Positions 11,593 to 22,423 of a stretch of DNA of 64,000 nt are shown piece by piece. The number at the start of each line of letters is the position of its first letter. The first letter of the stretch is position 1. The stretch is from Cerioporus squamosus (taxonomy: Eukaryota; Basidiomycota; Agaricomycetes; Polyporales; Polyporaceae). Made by a program: the position numbers and the translations under genes. Where the stretch lies: the NCBI GenBank assembly GCA_022592435.1, contig JABYQS010000107.1, positions 1 through 64,000 on the forward strand. The letters are read 5' to 3'. Below the pieces are notes generated by a model that worked only from the letters and a program-made list of their open reading frames with translations, searched no databases and was not told the DNA's origin.

Positions 11593-12647
11593 CCGCATGT
11601 CTGGGGACGACGACCAGTAGAGTCAGGCCCGGGACGAACGTCGACGACGACAAGCAGGGCTTGGGACGTTTGGAACGCATCTCCCAGTAGGTTTCCGTTT
11701 CTCTGTGTGCACCGTTGTTCTGATCTCGACATCCAGGTCCACGTGCCCGCACTGGAGGACCGGGTACTCATTGGTGTAACTTACCTGCCACATCCTCGTC
11801 TTACATGAAATGTCAGCGCGCCGGGACCCTGAGGCCTAACGCTGTCCGGGAAGGCTCGGACGGCCATCGTGCAACGTTCGTTCATCGGCCGTCGCTCACA
11901 TCCACCAGTCTCCGGTCACGGTGGACGTCCCCTCCCGGGTATCAACTTGTGTGCGCCAGTTTCGTCAACATCAACAGAGTCGGTAAGTGACTGGGCACCA
12001 AGCACAAGAGCGGGGTGTGGTAGGTTATGTGTGTTGCAAGTCGTGGAGCGAAGGAGCTGGAGAGGTTGCCACCATGACGGGCCTCTCCAGCTCTTGTGCG
12101 GGCGCTTGCAAGCCTGGGCCTGCGGCCAAACCCGGCATCCTCCAGTCGTCTCTTTCTCTCGTCCTTCTTGCCCCACGCATCTCTTCTCTCTCTCCCCCAT
12201 CTATGTTTACAGCTTCTCGTTAATGATCTCTGCTGGCCGAACGCACACCCTTCGAACGTTCTGCTCACATCGTCTTGCCTCTTCTGCAGCTAGCGCTTGA
12301 TATCCAGGTTGTCCTATCGGGCTCCATCTGCATCCATACGTCATAGACTACGAGGTGAGTTCAGTTTTCCCCGCTATCCACTCTCGTCTTTCCTCGTTCG
12401 AGAAGTAGCGCTCCCAGAGGCTTGAGGACGGGCAGCAGGTGGGGTGTCCGGGGTCTCACTCGATGCGGGTGGGAAGCCGCCTTCGACCATCCTGCTGCAC
12501 ATAGTTGCGAGTACCGTCCTCATACTGCTGATTTCGTTCGCTACGAATCGTCACAAATCGACTAGCATCTCATGCATATCTCGGAGGTGTTATGCCTCAA
12601 TTTCTCGCACCGTGCTGACGTGACCTGTATGCATCCAGAGAATCATC
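11593..12647 (+). other. Probable 5' leader and promoter of the 12.6-kb gene
   Basis: Several intron-like signals (donor GTAAGT near 11982, acceptor TTCTGCAG near 12289, donor GTGAGT near 12355, acceptor CATCCAG ending at 12638) suggest non-coding leader exons leading to the ATG at 12648. No confident coding sequence is seen. Confidence 0.35.
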
Positions 12648-14177
12648 ATGCACGGACACGGGGCGGATTCCGACGCCCATCATGCCGCAACCTCTCCATC
12701 TTCCTCTCAAGATCACCTGTCGCTGCAAAAGCATCGTGTATTCTCGGGAGACCCTCGCGCAAATCCTGCACACCCGCTGAAGCATCTCGTATCTCCAATG
12801 GCCTCCGGTTCAGGCTCCGGTTCCTCCAAAAGCAATGTACGTCTACATACATACGATACTTTACGTTGACTCACTGCTCATCTCGGACACGTGTCGTTCA
12901 GCTCCCGCAAATGTCTTTTGGCGATGGGACCGCTCCATCGTCGTCTTCTCGTATACGCACTTCCGATACTTCCCTCGCCACACCTAATCTTGTGGAGTCA
13001 CCTCGTCCCATCACACCTGGTGCGGGCGGCAAGCATATCCCTCTCTCCTCTGTAACAGGTCTCCATGCACCGTCTCCCGGTACATCCCCACCCTCACAGG
13101 CAGAGTCCCCGCCATTCTCCTCCAACCGTGCCAATGAGACGTCTGGTTCGCCATCTAGCGCTGACGAGCAGCTTCCGACCCGGGCCAGTATCCGAGCATG
13201 GGCAAAGGCTACGCCAGCAGGCCCTCCTCGATACACTCCTTCGCCCGAGGGCTCACCCAGTCTACCGCAGTCAAGCTCTGACGAGAACCTCGATCGCCAA
13301 AGCATCACTCGGTCTGCAGCCACCACACCGTATCTTCCGTGTCGCAGACCCATACGAGTGGCTCGGGATCCGGAACGAGCTCGAGCGACGGGGATGATAG
13401 TACGGGTTCACGAAACTTGCCTTTTCCAGACGAGAGCTCGGGGAACGTCGCAGACATCGAGAGTTCCGGCTCGGGCGGCGAAGATACGTCTCCGCAGGAT
13501 ACGTCCGACCTGTCGCCGTCTGCGTCCCCACCGGATCGCGAGTTACTCGCCCCTGCACCCCTGCACCCGCCTCAACCGCAGCCCCAGGCCCAGACCCATG
13601 CGGAGTCGAGCGCGTCTGAGTCGCCTCCTCCAGCCGGTGTAGTCACGTCTGCGCAGATCCAGGAGCAGCAGGACCGGATCGACAGACGCGGGGACCGCCA
13701 TCCTTCGCACCACCACACCCACACCACCACCACCACCACCACCAGCAGCAGAGTACTGGCCGGCGTCGCCATCGCGACCGTGACCGGGAGCACCGAGAGC
13801 GGCGTTCACGTGCTTCGAATCCGACTCCCCCTCATCCGCAAGTGCAACCGCAGCCGCAGCCGCAGCAGCAGCAGCCGCAACCACGCCAGCACCAGCACGG
13901 TCGCCACAGCCGCCCCTCCCCACTCACGTTCGTTCCGGAGCTGCGGCTTCCCCCGCCACCTCCTCCCCTACGTCCATTGCGCCCGCTGCAGGCATTTCCG
14001 TCTGGTGGGGGCGACGTGCTGGATGACATCGCGCGGATGCTGCAATACTCGCGCCGGCCGTTGTTGCGTACGGGTGTGGACCCGGGCGGAACTCGAGGAG
14101 CGTTCCACTCTCCGCCCAGGGGAAACGACGTGCTGGACGATATCTGCTTCATGATACAGATGTCGAATGGACGGTAG
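12648..14177 (+). CDS. Hypothetical Ser/Pro/Gln/His-rich protein
   Basis: Not recognised. The start at 12648 (MHGHGADSDAHHAATSPSSS) follows a good acceptor, CATCCAG. After an intron at about 12837-12900 the frame continues LPQMSFGDGTAPSSSSRIRT as a Ser/Pro-rich disordered chain. Two more frame changes follow, near 13330 and near 13700. They may be short introns or errors; the second lies at a (CAC)n tract that encodes a poly-His run in one frame and poly-Thr in another. The C-terminus reads FPSGGGDVLDDIARMLQYSR and ends GNDVLDDICFMIQMSNGR. It contains two DVLDDI motifs 36 residues apart, the only part that looks folded. A regulatory or scaffold role would be a guess. Internal exon boundaries are uncertain. 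Confidence 0.5.
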
Positions 14178-14765
14178 GTCGCAGCGCATGCTGGGGACAA
14201 TGGGGTGCAGGGTGTATTGCGCTCGGCTTGCCAATGCGTGGTCCGAGTCGGGTTCTTCTCCTTCGTTTGTGTCGCTTCTGTTTGGGCTTTTGATTGCTAT
14301 CTGGGCTTTCTTACGGTTTTTTTGCTGCTTCCGCTTCCAGTCGTTCATCGCGTACTCATTCCGCATCTTCGTCTGTTTACCGGTACGCAGGTCGGCGCAG
14401 CGCATCACATCGCCCTGCCCCCGTTGTATATCTGGGCTACTCGACCCGTCCGCTTCGGATAGAAAACACGGGTTCAGAACACCCAGCAAACATCTACATA
14501 CGGATCATACGACGCCTCTTGGTCGTCGTTGTACGCGCCGCCTTCGGGACGCACCCAGCTTTCGCGTCACTTTATTGGCACGGCGAGACGTCCCGTAGAT
14601 ATTATCGTCCCTGCTTCTGTTTCCTCTAGCTATAGTTATCGCTGTGGCTACTCATGTCTACCTCACGTCGCACGTCCACGGTACTCATCACTACCTACTT
14701 CAAGCTACTGATCAGCTACAGCTACGCATGTCCACGGTGTACTATCTCTCGTGTCGCTTTCATGT
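14178..14765. other. Convergent intergenic region
   Basis: Lies between the 3' ends of the hypothetical gene (+) and the first regulator (-), and presumably holds both 3' UTRs and poly-A signals. No gene, repeat or RNA is recognised. Confidence 0.4.
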
Positions 14766-17700
14766 CTATTCACTCTGTGTACCACCTTGACTAGTAGTGT
14801 GGTCATAGGAACGTATCCCAGTCTGATCGTCTGTGATGCGGCGTAGAATTAGCCGGCAGCGTGAGCGTAGGAGACATGTAAGCATGGGAAAGACGCACGC
14901 GACTGGGAGCATGGTGGATGGGGCCGCGTAGGGGTCCCTTGGTACGGACATGCCCAATCCGAGACGCTCGTTCTCGACGAAGAACGGCGTAAAGTCGATC
15001 GAGCCTTCGTCTGTAATATCCAGAGACAGTGGCGGAGAAAGGGGGATTTCAAACGTTGGCATCCCGGGTGTATGCGCCACTGGCACGGCACCCGAGTTCG
15101 CATAGGACGGAGGACTGACGATAGGCCGAGCACCGTCCCTATGTACGGAGGCCGCTTGCACCTGTAGTTCTTCCGTCGATGCTTCTCGTTGCATCTGCGC
15201 TCCCGGAGGCTCGGAGATGCTCTCAGCGTCAGCCGGGTGCTGGACTGAAAACTTGGGCTTGGGACCGTAGAAGGGCGCCTCGGCAGGATGGCCCCAGAAG
15301 GGCCCGACGTCTTCCAGGTCGGCCTGTGGCGAGGAGAGGCTGAGGTTGTTCATCATCGCGACGACGAGGCCGCCGAGGTCGTCAGCTCCGAAGAAGCGGG
15401 GCTCGTTGGACGGGGCGGATGATCCTGCTGTGCGTGTGGATGATGTCGTGGGGCGTTCTGCGACAAGGAGTCCGTGGAGCGCCGCTCTAGACCATAGCCG
15501 AGGGTGAACACTCTGTCAGAGCCTGAACGAGGGACAGCAGCAGAAAGCTGAGAGATACTTACCTGAACTTGCCTATACCCTGGTGGCTGCGCAATGAAGT
15601 AAGTAGACCAGTCAGCATCGCTCCACGAGCACGAAGACACGCGAGTACGCACTAAGGTTCCATGCTCAGCAGCATCTCAAAGCACTTGCCGATCTCATCC
15701 GCGATCGCCTCGACCTCCCGCTCGCGCCCGTTCGCCTTGCTCGCCGAGAGCGCAATCACGAGGATCAGCGCCGCGGTGTTCAGTGGCACCAGCATCGAAC
15801 AGAGCGTGCACTTTGTGAGCCCCGTTCGGAGATGCTGGGCGTAGAGCACGGATACGCAGGAGCGCGCGGCGCTGGTGCATATCGCGAGGGAGGGGAGGGA
15901 GGCTAGGGACGGTTTGCGTCGGGACGGGAGGAACTGGCGGTGGATGCAGATCTGCGCTTGGTAGTAGTTCGCGTAGAGCGTTGCTGACTGGTTGAAGAAC
16001 GTGGGGTCCTGCATATTCGGATCCCATCGCACTAGGTTCGGCCGGAAGGAAAGGTTGTAAGTCGGTCACAGACGGAGGAGAGGGGTCACTCACGGTGCTC
16101 AGGCACGGAGTCCAACCATTCGTTTAGCGCGGAGTCGAGCTCGGCGACGACGCCTTGTTTCCATTCCGGCCCGACAAAGCCAAACAGAAGTTTGGACTTG
16201 TTCGTGGTGTACTATTGGACCTCATGATGGTGAATTTGTAGCAGTTGGGGGGTTATCTTTCGACTTACAATTGTACGCGAAGCAAACGCTAGGATTCTGA
16301 GCAACCTGCCGAGGCAGTTGAAGAAGGCTATCTTAGACGGCCGATCAGGGGGTTGTTTGAAGGCGAGAGTTGGGTCGGCGGGCGTCCAATACTCGTCGTC
16401 GCATTCAGTCATAGGGTCTACGTCAAAGCTTATAGAGATGGTGAGTCGAAGACCATGTACTCTAGGTGGTACGCACTCTTCTTCATGTATTGCGCATGGC
16501 CGCCCCATCCCAAAGCTGGTAAGCCTGTCCATCGCAACCAAGACCCTGATCGTGCCCGGTTAGGCTCGATACGGCAACTGGAAGGAACCGACACACCAGA
16601 AGGCACGCCGCCAGAGTTCATCTTCGACCGTCGGAGTAGAGCCATACGTCTTCTTGCGATGGGCCCCCACATCTTGCGCCATACGTACTCCCACTCCTAG
16701 TACGGTCCATGTGCCATATGGCGAGTCTGTGCCGTTCATGTACGCCGCTGTCAGCTGCATACGAAGTCAGCTACCAAAGCGACGGGCGGAAGAGAGGTGG
16801 GGCATACAATCAGCGCTTGAAGGTCGTACAATCGCGGCTTCTCAAGAAAGATTGAGGTTACGCAACCGGCACGCTCGAACCAGTGCAGACCTGGGGGATG
16901 CCCTCGGATTCGCTGTAGGCGATCGTCTTCAACCCATCGACTGCCGTTCGCGCAGACTAGAAGGACAACTGCACAGAAGCTGTCGTCGCGGACATGAAGC
17001 TCCTCCCGCATGCACCGTTCGAACGTAGGTCGGTGAAGTAGAGGGTAATCGCTGTTGAATTCCTTGAAATAGGCGTCCACGAGCGTTGCCAGGAGATCGG
17101 CGAAAGGAAGCTCTTCGGATAGGGGCCTGCTGGAGATGACATCCCGGGACGGCGGCTCGGATGTGTTAGACGCATCAATACCCGGTATTACTCAAGGGTA
17201 ACGCACTGTATTCATGCTGTCCCGAGGCGTGCTATGACCCACTCCATGTCAATGGATAGTTGACCGTATCGGCTTTGAACCCTGCGAGTGTGCGGACCAA
17301 GAAATCGCTGCTGGACTTTCCGTGATACCTGCCACCATCGACGACTGCCGCCCAAGGTCCCTCGCCTTCCTCGTCGTCACTTGAATCAGGGGCATTAATA
17401 TGACCTGAGTTCAGGGTACTGAGCCTTGGGGGACTGATGACAGAGTACGAAGGAAGGGCCGGGACGTCAAGTAGGTATGGAGCTCTGCGGGTAGTCGTTG
17501 CAACGAGCGACGGTGCTGCCGAGCCTTCTTCGAGTCCGTTCGTAGCTTTCCCCGAACGCAGCTAGAAGAAGCGGCGATGTGTGCATTTGATAACAGGATG
17601 TGAGTAGATTGAGCTTTTACCGTTCTCAGCACATCCTCCATTGCCCGGATTCGCGTTTCAAGCATCTCAGCGTAGCTGCAGTCAGATGCGCGACCTTCGC

Positions 17701-18078
17701 GTGTGTTGAGCTGATTTGCGTCAGTGTGGTTGGGAGGACGCTTGACCATCATCAGCCCGTTGCAAGCGGCGATGCAGTGACTGTACAGCTCACGTCCGCA
17801 TTGTGCTCATAGTGGCATTCAGCCCCGTACATGGCGCACTTCGAGCATCGCAAGTCGGGTTTCTCGGAGGCATCGCCTTATGCTCGAGTTAGCTTGAACT
17901 GCATGTATGAAGCTAACGGGCCTGCTTACACCGAACTATTGTATTCGTCAACGGATGGGCACAGTTGATATGAGAGGAATAAGTACTTACTCTTCTTCCG
18001 TCTGCACAAGGAGCAAGCCCTAGAATGCTTCGGCCTCTTGATCATTCTAGGGTTGCTCTCATCGGCGGCCACTGGCAT
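14766..18078 (-). CDS. Zn2Cys6 (Gal4-type) transcription factor, paralogue 1
   Basis: Nuclear DNA-binding regulator. Exon 1 (18078-17991), a 6-nt exon (17930-17935) and an exon from 17876 build a perfect zinc cluster, CX2CX6CX9CX2CX6C (CSLCRRKKIRC ... RCSKCAMYGAEC). A linker coiled coil follows (SYAEMLETRIRAMEDVLRT), then the fungal-specific regulatory domain (PF04082-like): DAYFKEFNSDYPLLHRPTFE, GVGVRMAQDVGAHRKKTYGS, the turn MTECDDEYW, and RSFLPSRRKPSLASL-like helices near 15.9 kb. The C-terminal part (15356-14766) is Ser/Pro-rich and probably activating. Coding is split into many exons; the last boundaries are approximate. The start at 18078 gives MPVAADESNP; an upstream in-frame ATG at 18147 is possible. 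It is divergent from paralogue 2. Confidence 0.88.
17930..17935 (-). other. 6-nt microexon of regulator 1 (TTCGGT)
   Basis: It is flanked by acceptor AG (17937-17936) and donor GTAAG (17929-17925), between introns of 55 and 53 bp. Joining A + TTCGGT + GC restores Ile-Arg-Cys, the third zinc-binding Cys. Skipping it leaves the frame open but loses that Cys. Confidence 0.88.
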
Positions 18079-18542
18079 TGACACAAGCTCCTTTATCTGG
18101 AAAAAGTAGAGCTCAGCGAGGCTAGTATGCTCGAGGCCCCAAAACACTCTGTCGTGCTGCCACTAGACTAAGGTGCAAACGTAAGTAGTATGCATAGTGT
18201 GCCAGTGCGGGTGATGACTGGCTCGGGATGTTGGCACGGCACTAAAGTACTGACCTGAAGGCGGATTAAACCACAGACTGTGAGAACTTGGGCGTTGTAC
18301 GACAAGGATGTTGCAAGAATCTGTTAATGTGGGCCAGGGAAGAACTTTGGCACGCACCTGGCAGGAGGGTGGCGGTGAAGGCGGTGAGACTTTGCTGACG
18401 CCGGCTATGCCCGAGCGCGTGAGCACAGCCTTACATCTGAGATCCCGAAGATACACGCAATCCGGGAATCCAATTGAACCATAATCTCCCTCTTGTTACG
18501 AACCACCATCTCATCAACCCCATATCCACCCCATAAACCACA
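18079..18542. promoter_or_regulatory. Shared divergent promoter of regulators 1 and 2
   Basis: 464 bp lie between the two start codons, so both promoters must be here. No clear TATA box, CGG triplet pair or other specific operator was identified by eye. Confidence 0.5.
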
Positions 18543-21500
18543 ATGTCAGGAGAAGATGAAGACTCCATACCGCGAAGAAGAATGAAACACTCCCGGGCGT
18601 GCGACCTGTGTAGACGCAGGAAAGGTGGGTCACAATTCACGTCATCTTTTCGGTGTAGAGCGCTGAAGACCTCTTGCAGTGTGCTGTGAGTAACCCCAGT
18701 GACGATGTATGGTCACAATTAGATGCCACGTTCTGCGTCGGAGGACGTGTCTGACAGGCTGCCATGCAGAAAGTGCGGGTGCCACAGTCGGACACGCCGG
18801 TTCTCCTATCGAGCCTCTCCATGACCACACTGGCTCCGACGAGCTATAAACTGTCACGCGTACGGCTATGATGGATAAGAGCCATCAAACAGCCGTCAGA
18901 GCATGACAGTCGTCCGGACGTCGCAACCTAAAGACCTATCTGTGAAGGTACTGAAACCTGTCCCCAGGTGACGCCTCGGTCGCGCCAGGTAACCGGTGCT
19001 CTAGATGCACTGCCGCTGGGATAGAATGCCAGTACAATCCGGTTGTGAAGGTCTGTCCGATTTATCAACGCTTGTCCCGAGGGTCTGACTGAGAACCACT
19101 TCAGACGTCAGGTCGTCCGACGAAGAGGTAGGTTATTATTCGGTCGCATCATTATCGCGCCTCTCATATACTCTGCAGGTATGTGGAAGCCCTTGAAGAT
19201 CGGCTGAAGCGCATGGAGGGTCTTGTCAAGAAAGTAAGGTTGATGTAACGCCCCATGACGAACGTTTCTGAGCGTAGATCGTAGTTATATTCAAACGCTC
19301 AGACAACAGAGCATCCGGAGAGCGATTCCTCAGATGGCGATCCGCGACCAGCCTCGGGCGATGTCCCAGTAGGCGCGATGGCCGTGTTCAGTTTGCCCTC
19401 ACCCTCTGGTCCCGCCGCAATTCCGTTATATCCACCGTCGCTTCACAAGCTTACTGACCATGACTCGGATGAACTGGAGTCGAGCGAGGACGAGGCGGAG
19501 ATCAGCCTGGGGAACGCGATGGGATACCACGGGAAGTCGAGCAACAAGGACTTGATCCTCACCCTGCTGGACTTCAAGAAAGGCGATACCGCGGGGAAGA
19601 GGGGTTTTCCCCCGAAGTATCAGAAACGACCGTGCATGGTCCCCAAGCCGTTCGAGCTGCCGGTGGGTGCACTGCGTCGGATCACTTGCGAGCTGCGCTG
19701 ACACTAAGTGATATTCGACTTGCAGATTATCATCGACGGCCTGGATACGGTGCCGCACAAGGACTTTCCCGAACCTGACTTGATGGTTCGACTCATCGAC
19801 GCGTATTTCGAGCACCTCAACATCTACTTGCCACTCCTGCACAGGCCTACGTTCGAGCATGACCTTCAGCGAGGATTACACTTCCGTGACAGGAGCTTCG
19901 GCACTATCGTCCTCGTCGTCTGCGCCATCGGGTGCATTTGGACGGAGGATCCTCGGATACGGACACCCGAGGTAGGGTCTTCTGCGGGATGGGAGTGGTT
20001 TGATCTGGTTGGTCACGAACAATGGTCTCTCCTGACGCGGCCGAAACTACACGATCTACAAGCATGCGCGGTTCGTACCATCTACTCTTCAATCGAAAAA
20101 CGACGCGTGACGAACGCACTATGCAGCTTATGGCCGCGTACATGACCAGCACCCATACACCCCAAAGCAACTGGATGATGTTGACTTTAGGTATCCGCAT
20201 GGCCGTGGATGCCGGTGCACACCGGAAGAAGACGTACAGCACGATCCCCATGGTTGAACAGGAGCAGTGGAAACGCGCATTCTGGTAGATGCACCTGCTG
20301 CGAGTGCTGCGATGATCTACTAACATCTGAGCGCCGATATAGGGTGCTGGTTACAATGGACAGAATGGCTAGCTTTGCTCTCGGTCGGCCGTGCGCGATC
20401 CATGACGAGGAGTAGGTCATTTCTGAGTGCTTGAGGGTGCATGCTGATTCGTTTCAATGCCTACAGCTTTGACCTCGATCCCATGACGGAGTGCGATGAT
20501 GAATATTGGTTCAACCCTGATCCAGCTTTGTCCTTCAAGCAGCCTGCAGGCAAACCGTCCAAGATCGCATTTGCCAACAGTTTCATTCGTCTGCTCATGA
20601 TACTTGCGTTCGCGTCACGCACGATAGTAAGTCCCCGTCGTCTAGTTAATCGAGGTCTTATCACAGACTTTTCATCAGTACACGATCAACAAATCCAAGC
20701 TCCTCCTCGGGTTCGTCGGCGCAGAGTGGAAACAGAACATCGTGGCTGAGATCGACTCCGCTTTGAACAAGTGGCGAGGCAGCGTCCCGGCACATCGCAA
20801 GTATCTCACCCTTCCGCTTGTCGGCGCCACTGACGAGACGATTATCGGACAGTGCGCTGGAATCCGCCCAGCGAGGACCCGACGTTCTTCAAGCAATCAG
20901 CATTCCTCTACATTAACTTCTACCAGATCCAGATATACATCCATCGACAGTTCATACCCTCTCCGCGTCGCACTGCTCCTACCCATCAGCTGCCCTCCCT
21001 GACGATATGCGTCAGCGCCGCACGTGCGTGCATGGAGGTCATCGAGGTTCAGTGGAAGCGCACCGGTATCTCACATTGTGCCCTCGCTCCGCTGCACATC
21101 GTACTGTTCACCACGGCCGTCGTGCTACTGATGAATTTGTGGGGCGGTAAACCCTCGGCGAGAGAAGCTGAAGCGCTCGTTGCGGACGTCCGGAAGTGCG
21201 TCAATGTCATGAAGGAGCTCGAGGTTACGTAAGTACGCTAGCCCTCTTTTCCTCGGGACGCGCTGACTCTGCACCTAGCAATCAAGGTGCCCGCAAAATC
21301 AGGTGTGTGAGGTTTCAATCATAGTTGCAATAGCTCATCCCGTACGCCTAGGGCGGTGCTCACCGCACTGATGACGTTCACGCCTTCGAAGCCGACCTCG
21401 GATTCTACGGGCAGGAGAGCGCCCTCGGACCTCGGCGACCTCGTCCTCGCCGCTATGGAGAGCTTGCGCCTCTCGCTGACCGGAGATCCTCAAGCAGAAG

Positions 21501-22220
21501 AAGAACAGTTCGCGGATCTCCTCTGCACGATCAACAAGCGTAACTCCAACTCGAAGGCGACCCCGGAATCGACCGCTTCCCCGTTCGCGACTGCATCGAG
21601 CAGCACAGCGACGCCCGTTGTCGGGGACATGTCAGCCTTCTACGACTCGCCTCAGAAGGACCCACTCTTGCCGACGGCCACGATCTCTGAAGACGATTCG
21701 CCGCTGTCCACTGAGGAAGTACCGTCCGTGTTCCTACCATCGAGCTATCGAGGGACTGCGACACCCGCTCCCACTGAGTTCGTCCCAGCATCGACGTCTA
21801 CCGCTCTCCATGAGAGTCTGAGCGTCCGCGGACCGGATGGCATGATGGACTTCGCCATGTCGTGTGGAGACAGCCTGCTTGAGACACTCGTGGAGTGTCT
21901 GCAGGATCCCGATGGCGCGTCCTCGGGCACATATCCGCAACCGGACCCTCTGTATCAACCTCAGGTCCCCTCAATGCCGGACGGGGTACCGACTAACCCC
22001 GAAGTTGATTTCTCGTCATGGCTAGCAGGAGAGCTTGCAGGAGATACTCCATGGGAAGTCCCTCCTGTTCAAAACCCTGCGAGTCCTAGGTAAGGTCCTC
22101 TCACAAGAGTTCAGAAAGACATGACCTGACATGTCGTCTAGGGGAGGTTTCGATTGGGACACGTATCTTCAGATGATGGGTCCCTTACCGGAAGGAGATA
22201 CGACCCGTCCCGAGTACTAG
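18543..22220 (+). CDS. Zn2Cys6 (Gal4-type) transcription factor, paralogue 2
   Basis: Same architecture as its neighbours. Exon 1 (18543-18624), microexon (18680-18685) and exon 3 from 18968 give CDLCRRRKVCC ... RCSRCTAAGIEC, again CX2CX6CX9CX2CX6C. The residue before the third ligand is Cys where the paralogues have Arg. The linker coiled coil is YVEALEDRLKRMEGLVKK. The regulatory domain follows: DAYFEHLNIYLPLLHRPTFE, GIRMAVDAGAHRKKTYSTIP, MTECDDEYWFNPDPALSFKQ and RQFIPSPRRTAPTHQLP. A Ser/Thr/Pro-rich C-terminus ends with the conserved motif FDWDTYLQMMG, and the TAG is at 22218-22220. Its second intron (18686-18967, 282 bp) is five times longer than in the paralogues. It converges on paralogue 3 with only 203 bp between stops. 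Confidence 0.9.
18680..18685 (+). other. 6-nt microexon of regulator 2 (TGTGCT)
   Basis: Lies between acceptor TTGCAG and donor GTGAGT; the upstream intron is 55 bp, as in regulator 1. Joining G + TGTGCT + GT gives Val-Cys-Cys and restores zinc-cluster spacing. Confidence 0.82.
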
Positions 22221-22423
22221 AGTGAAGTGGATGGCGCTGTCCGACTAGTCCGTCGATATCTGCGAGTCTCCCCATGCTCATGCTTCCTCGTCTCGATCCT
22301 GCCTAGTGTATCAATGTAGAGTAATGTATTCCGGCCTTGATCATGCTATCACATCGCTCGTATTTATAGTAAGTGAGCTGGGTTGATGAGTGGGGAGTGT
22401 CCGTCGCTGTCCTTCTGTATGGC

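Noticed and set aside
17991..18078. Regulators as proteins with a degenerate zinc cluster missing the third Cys
   Set aside because: The missing ligand is restored in all three by the same 6-nt exon with good splice sites.
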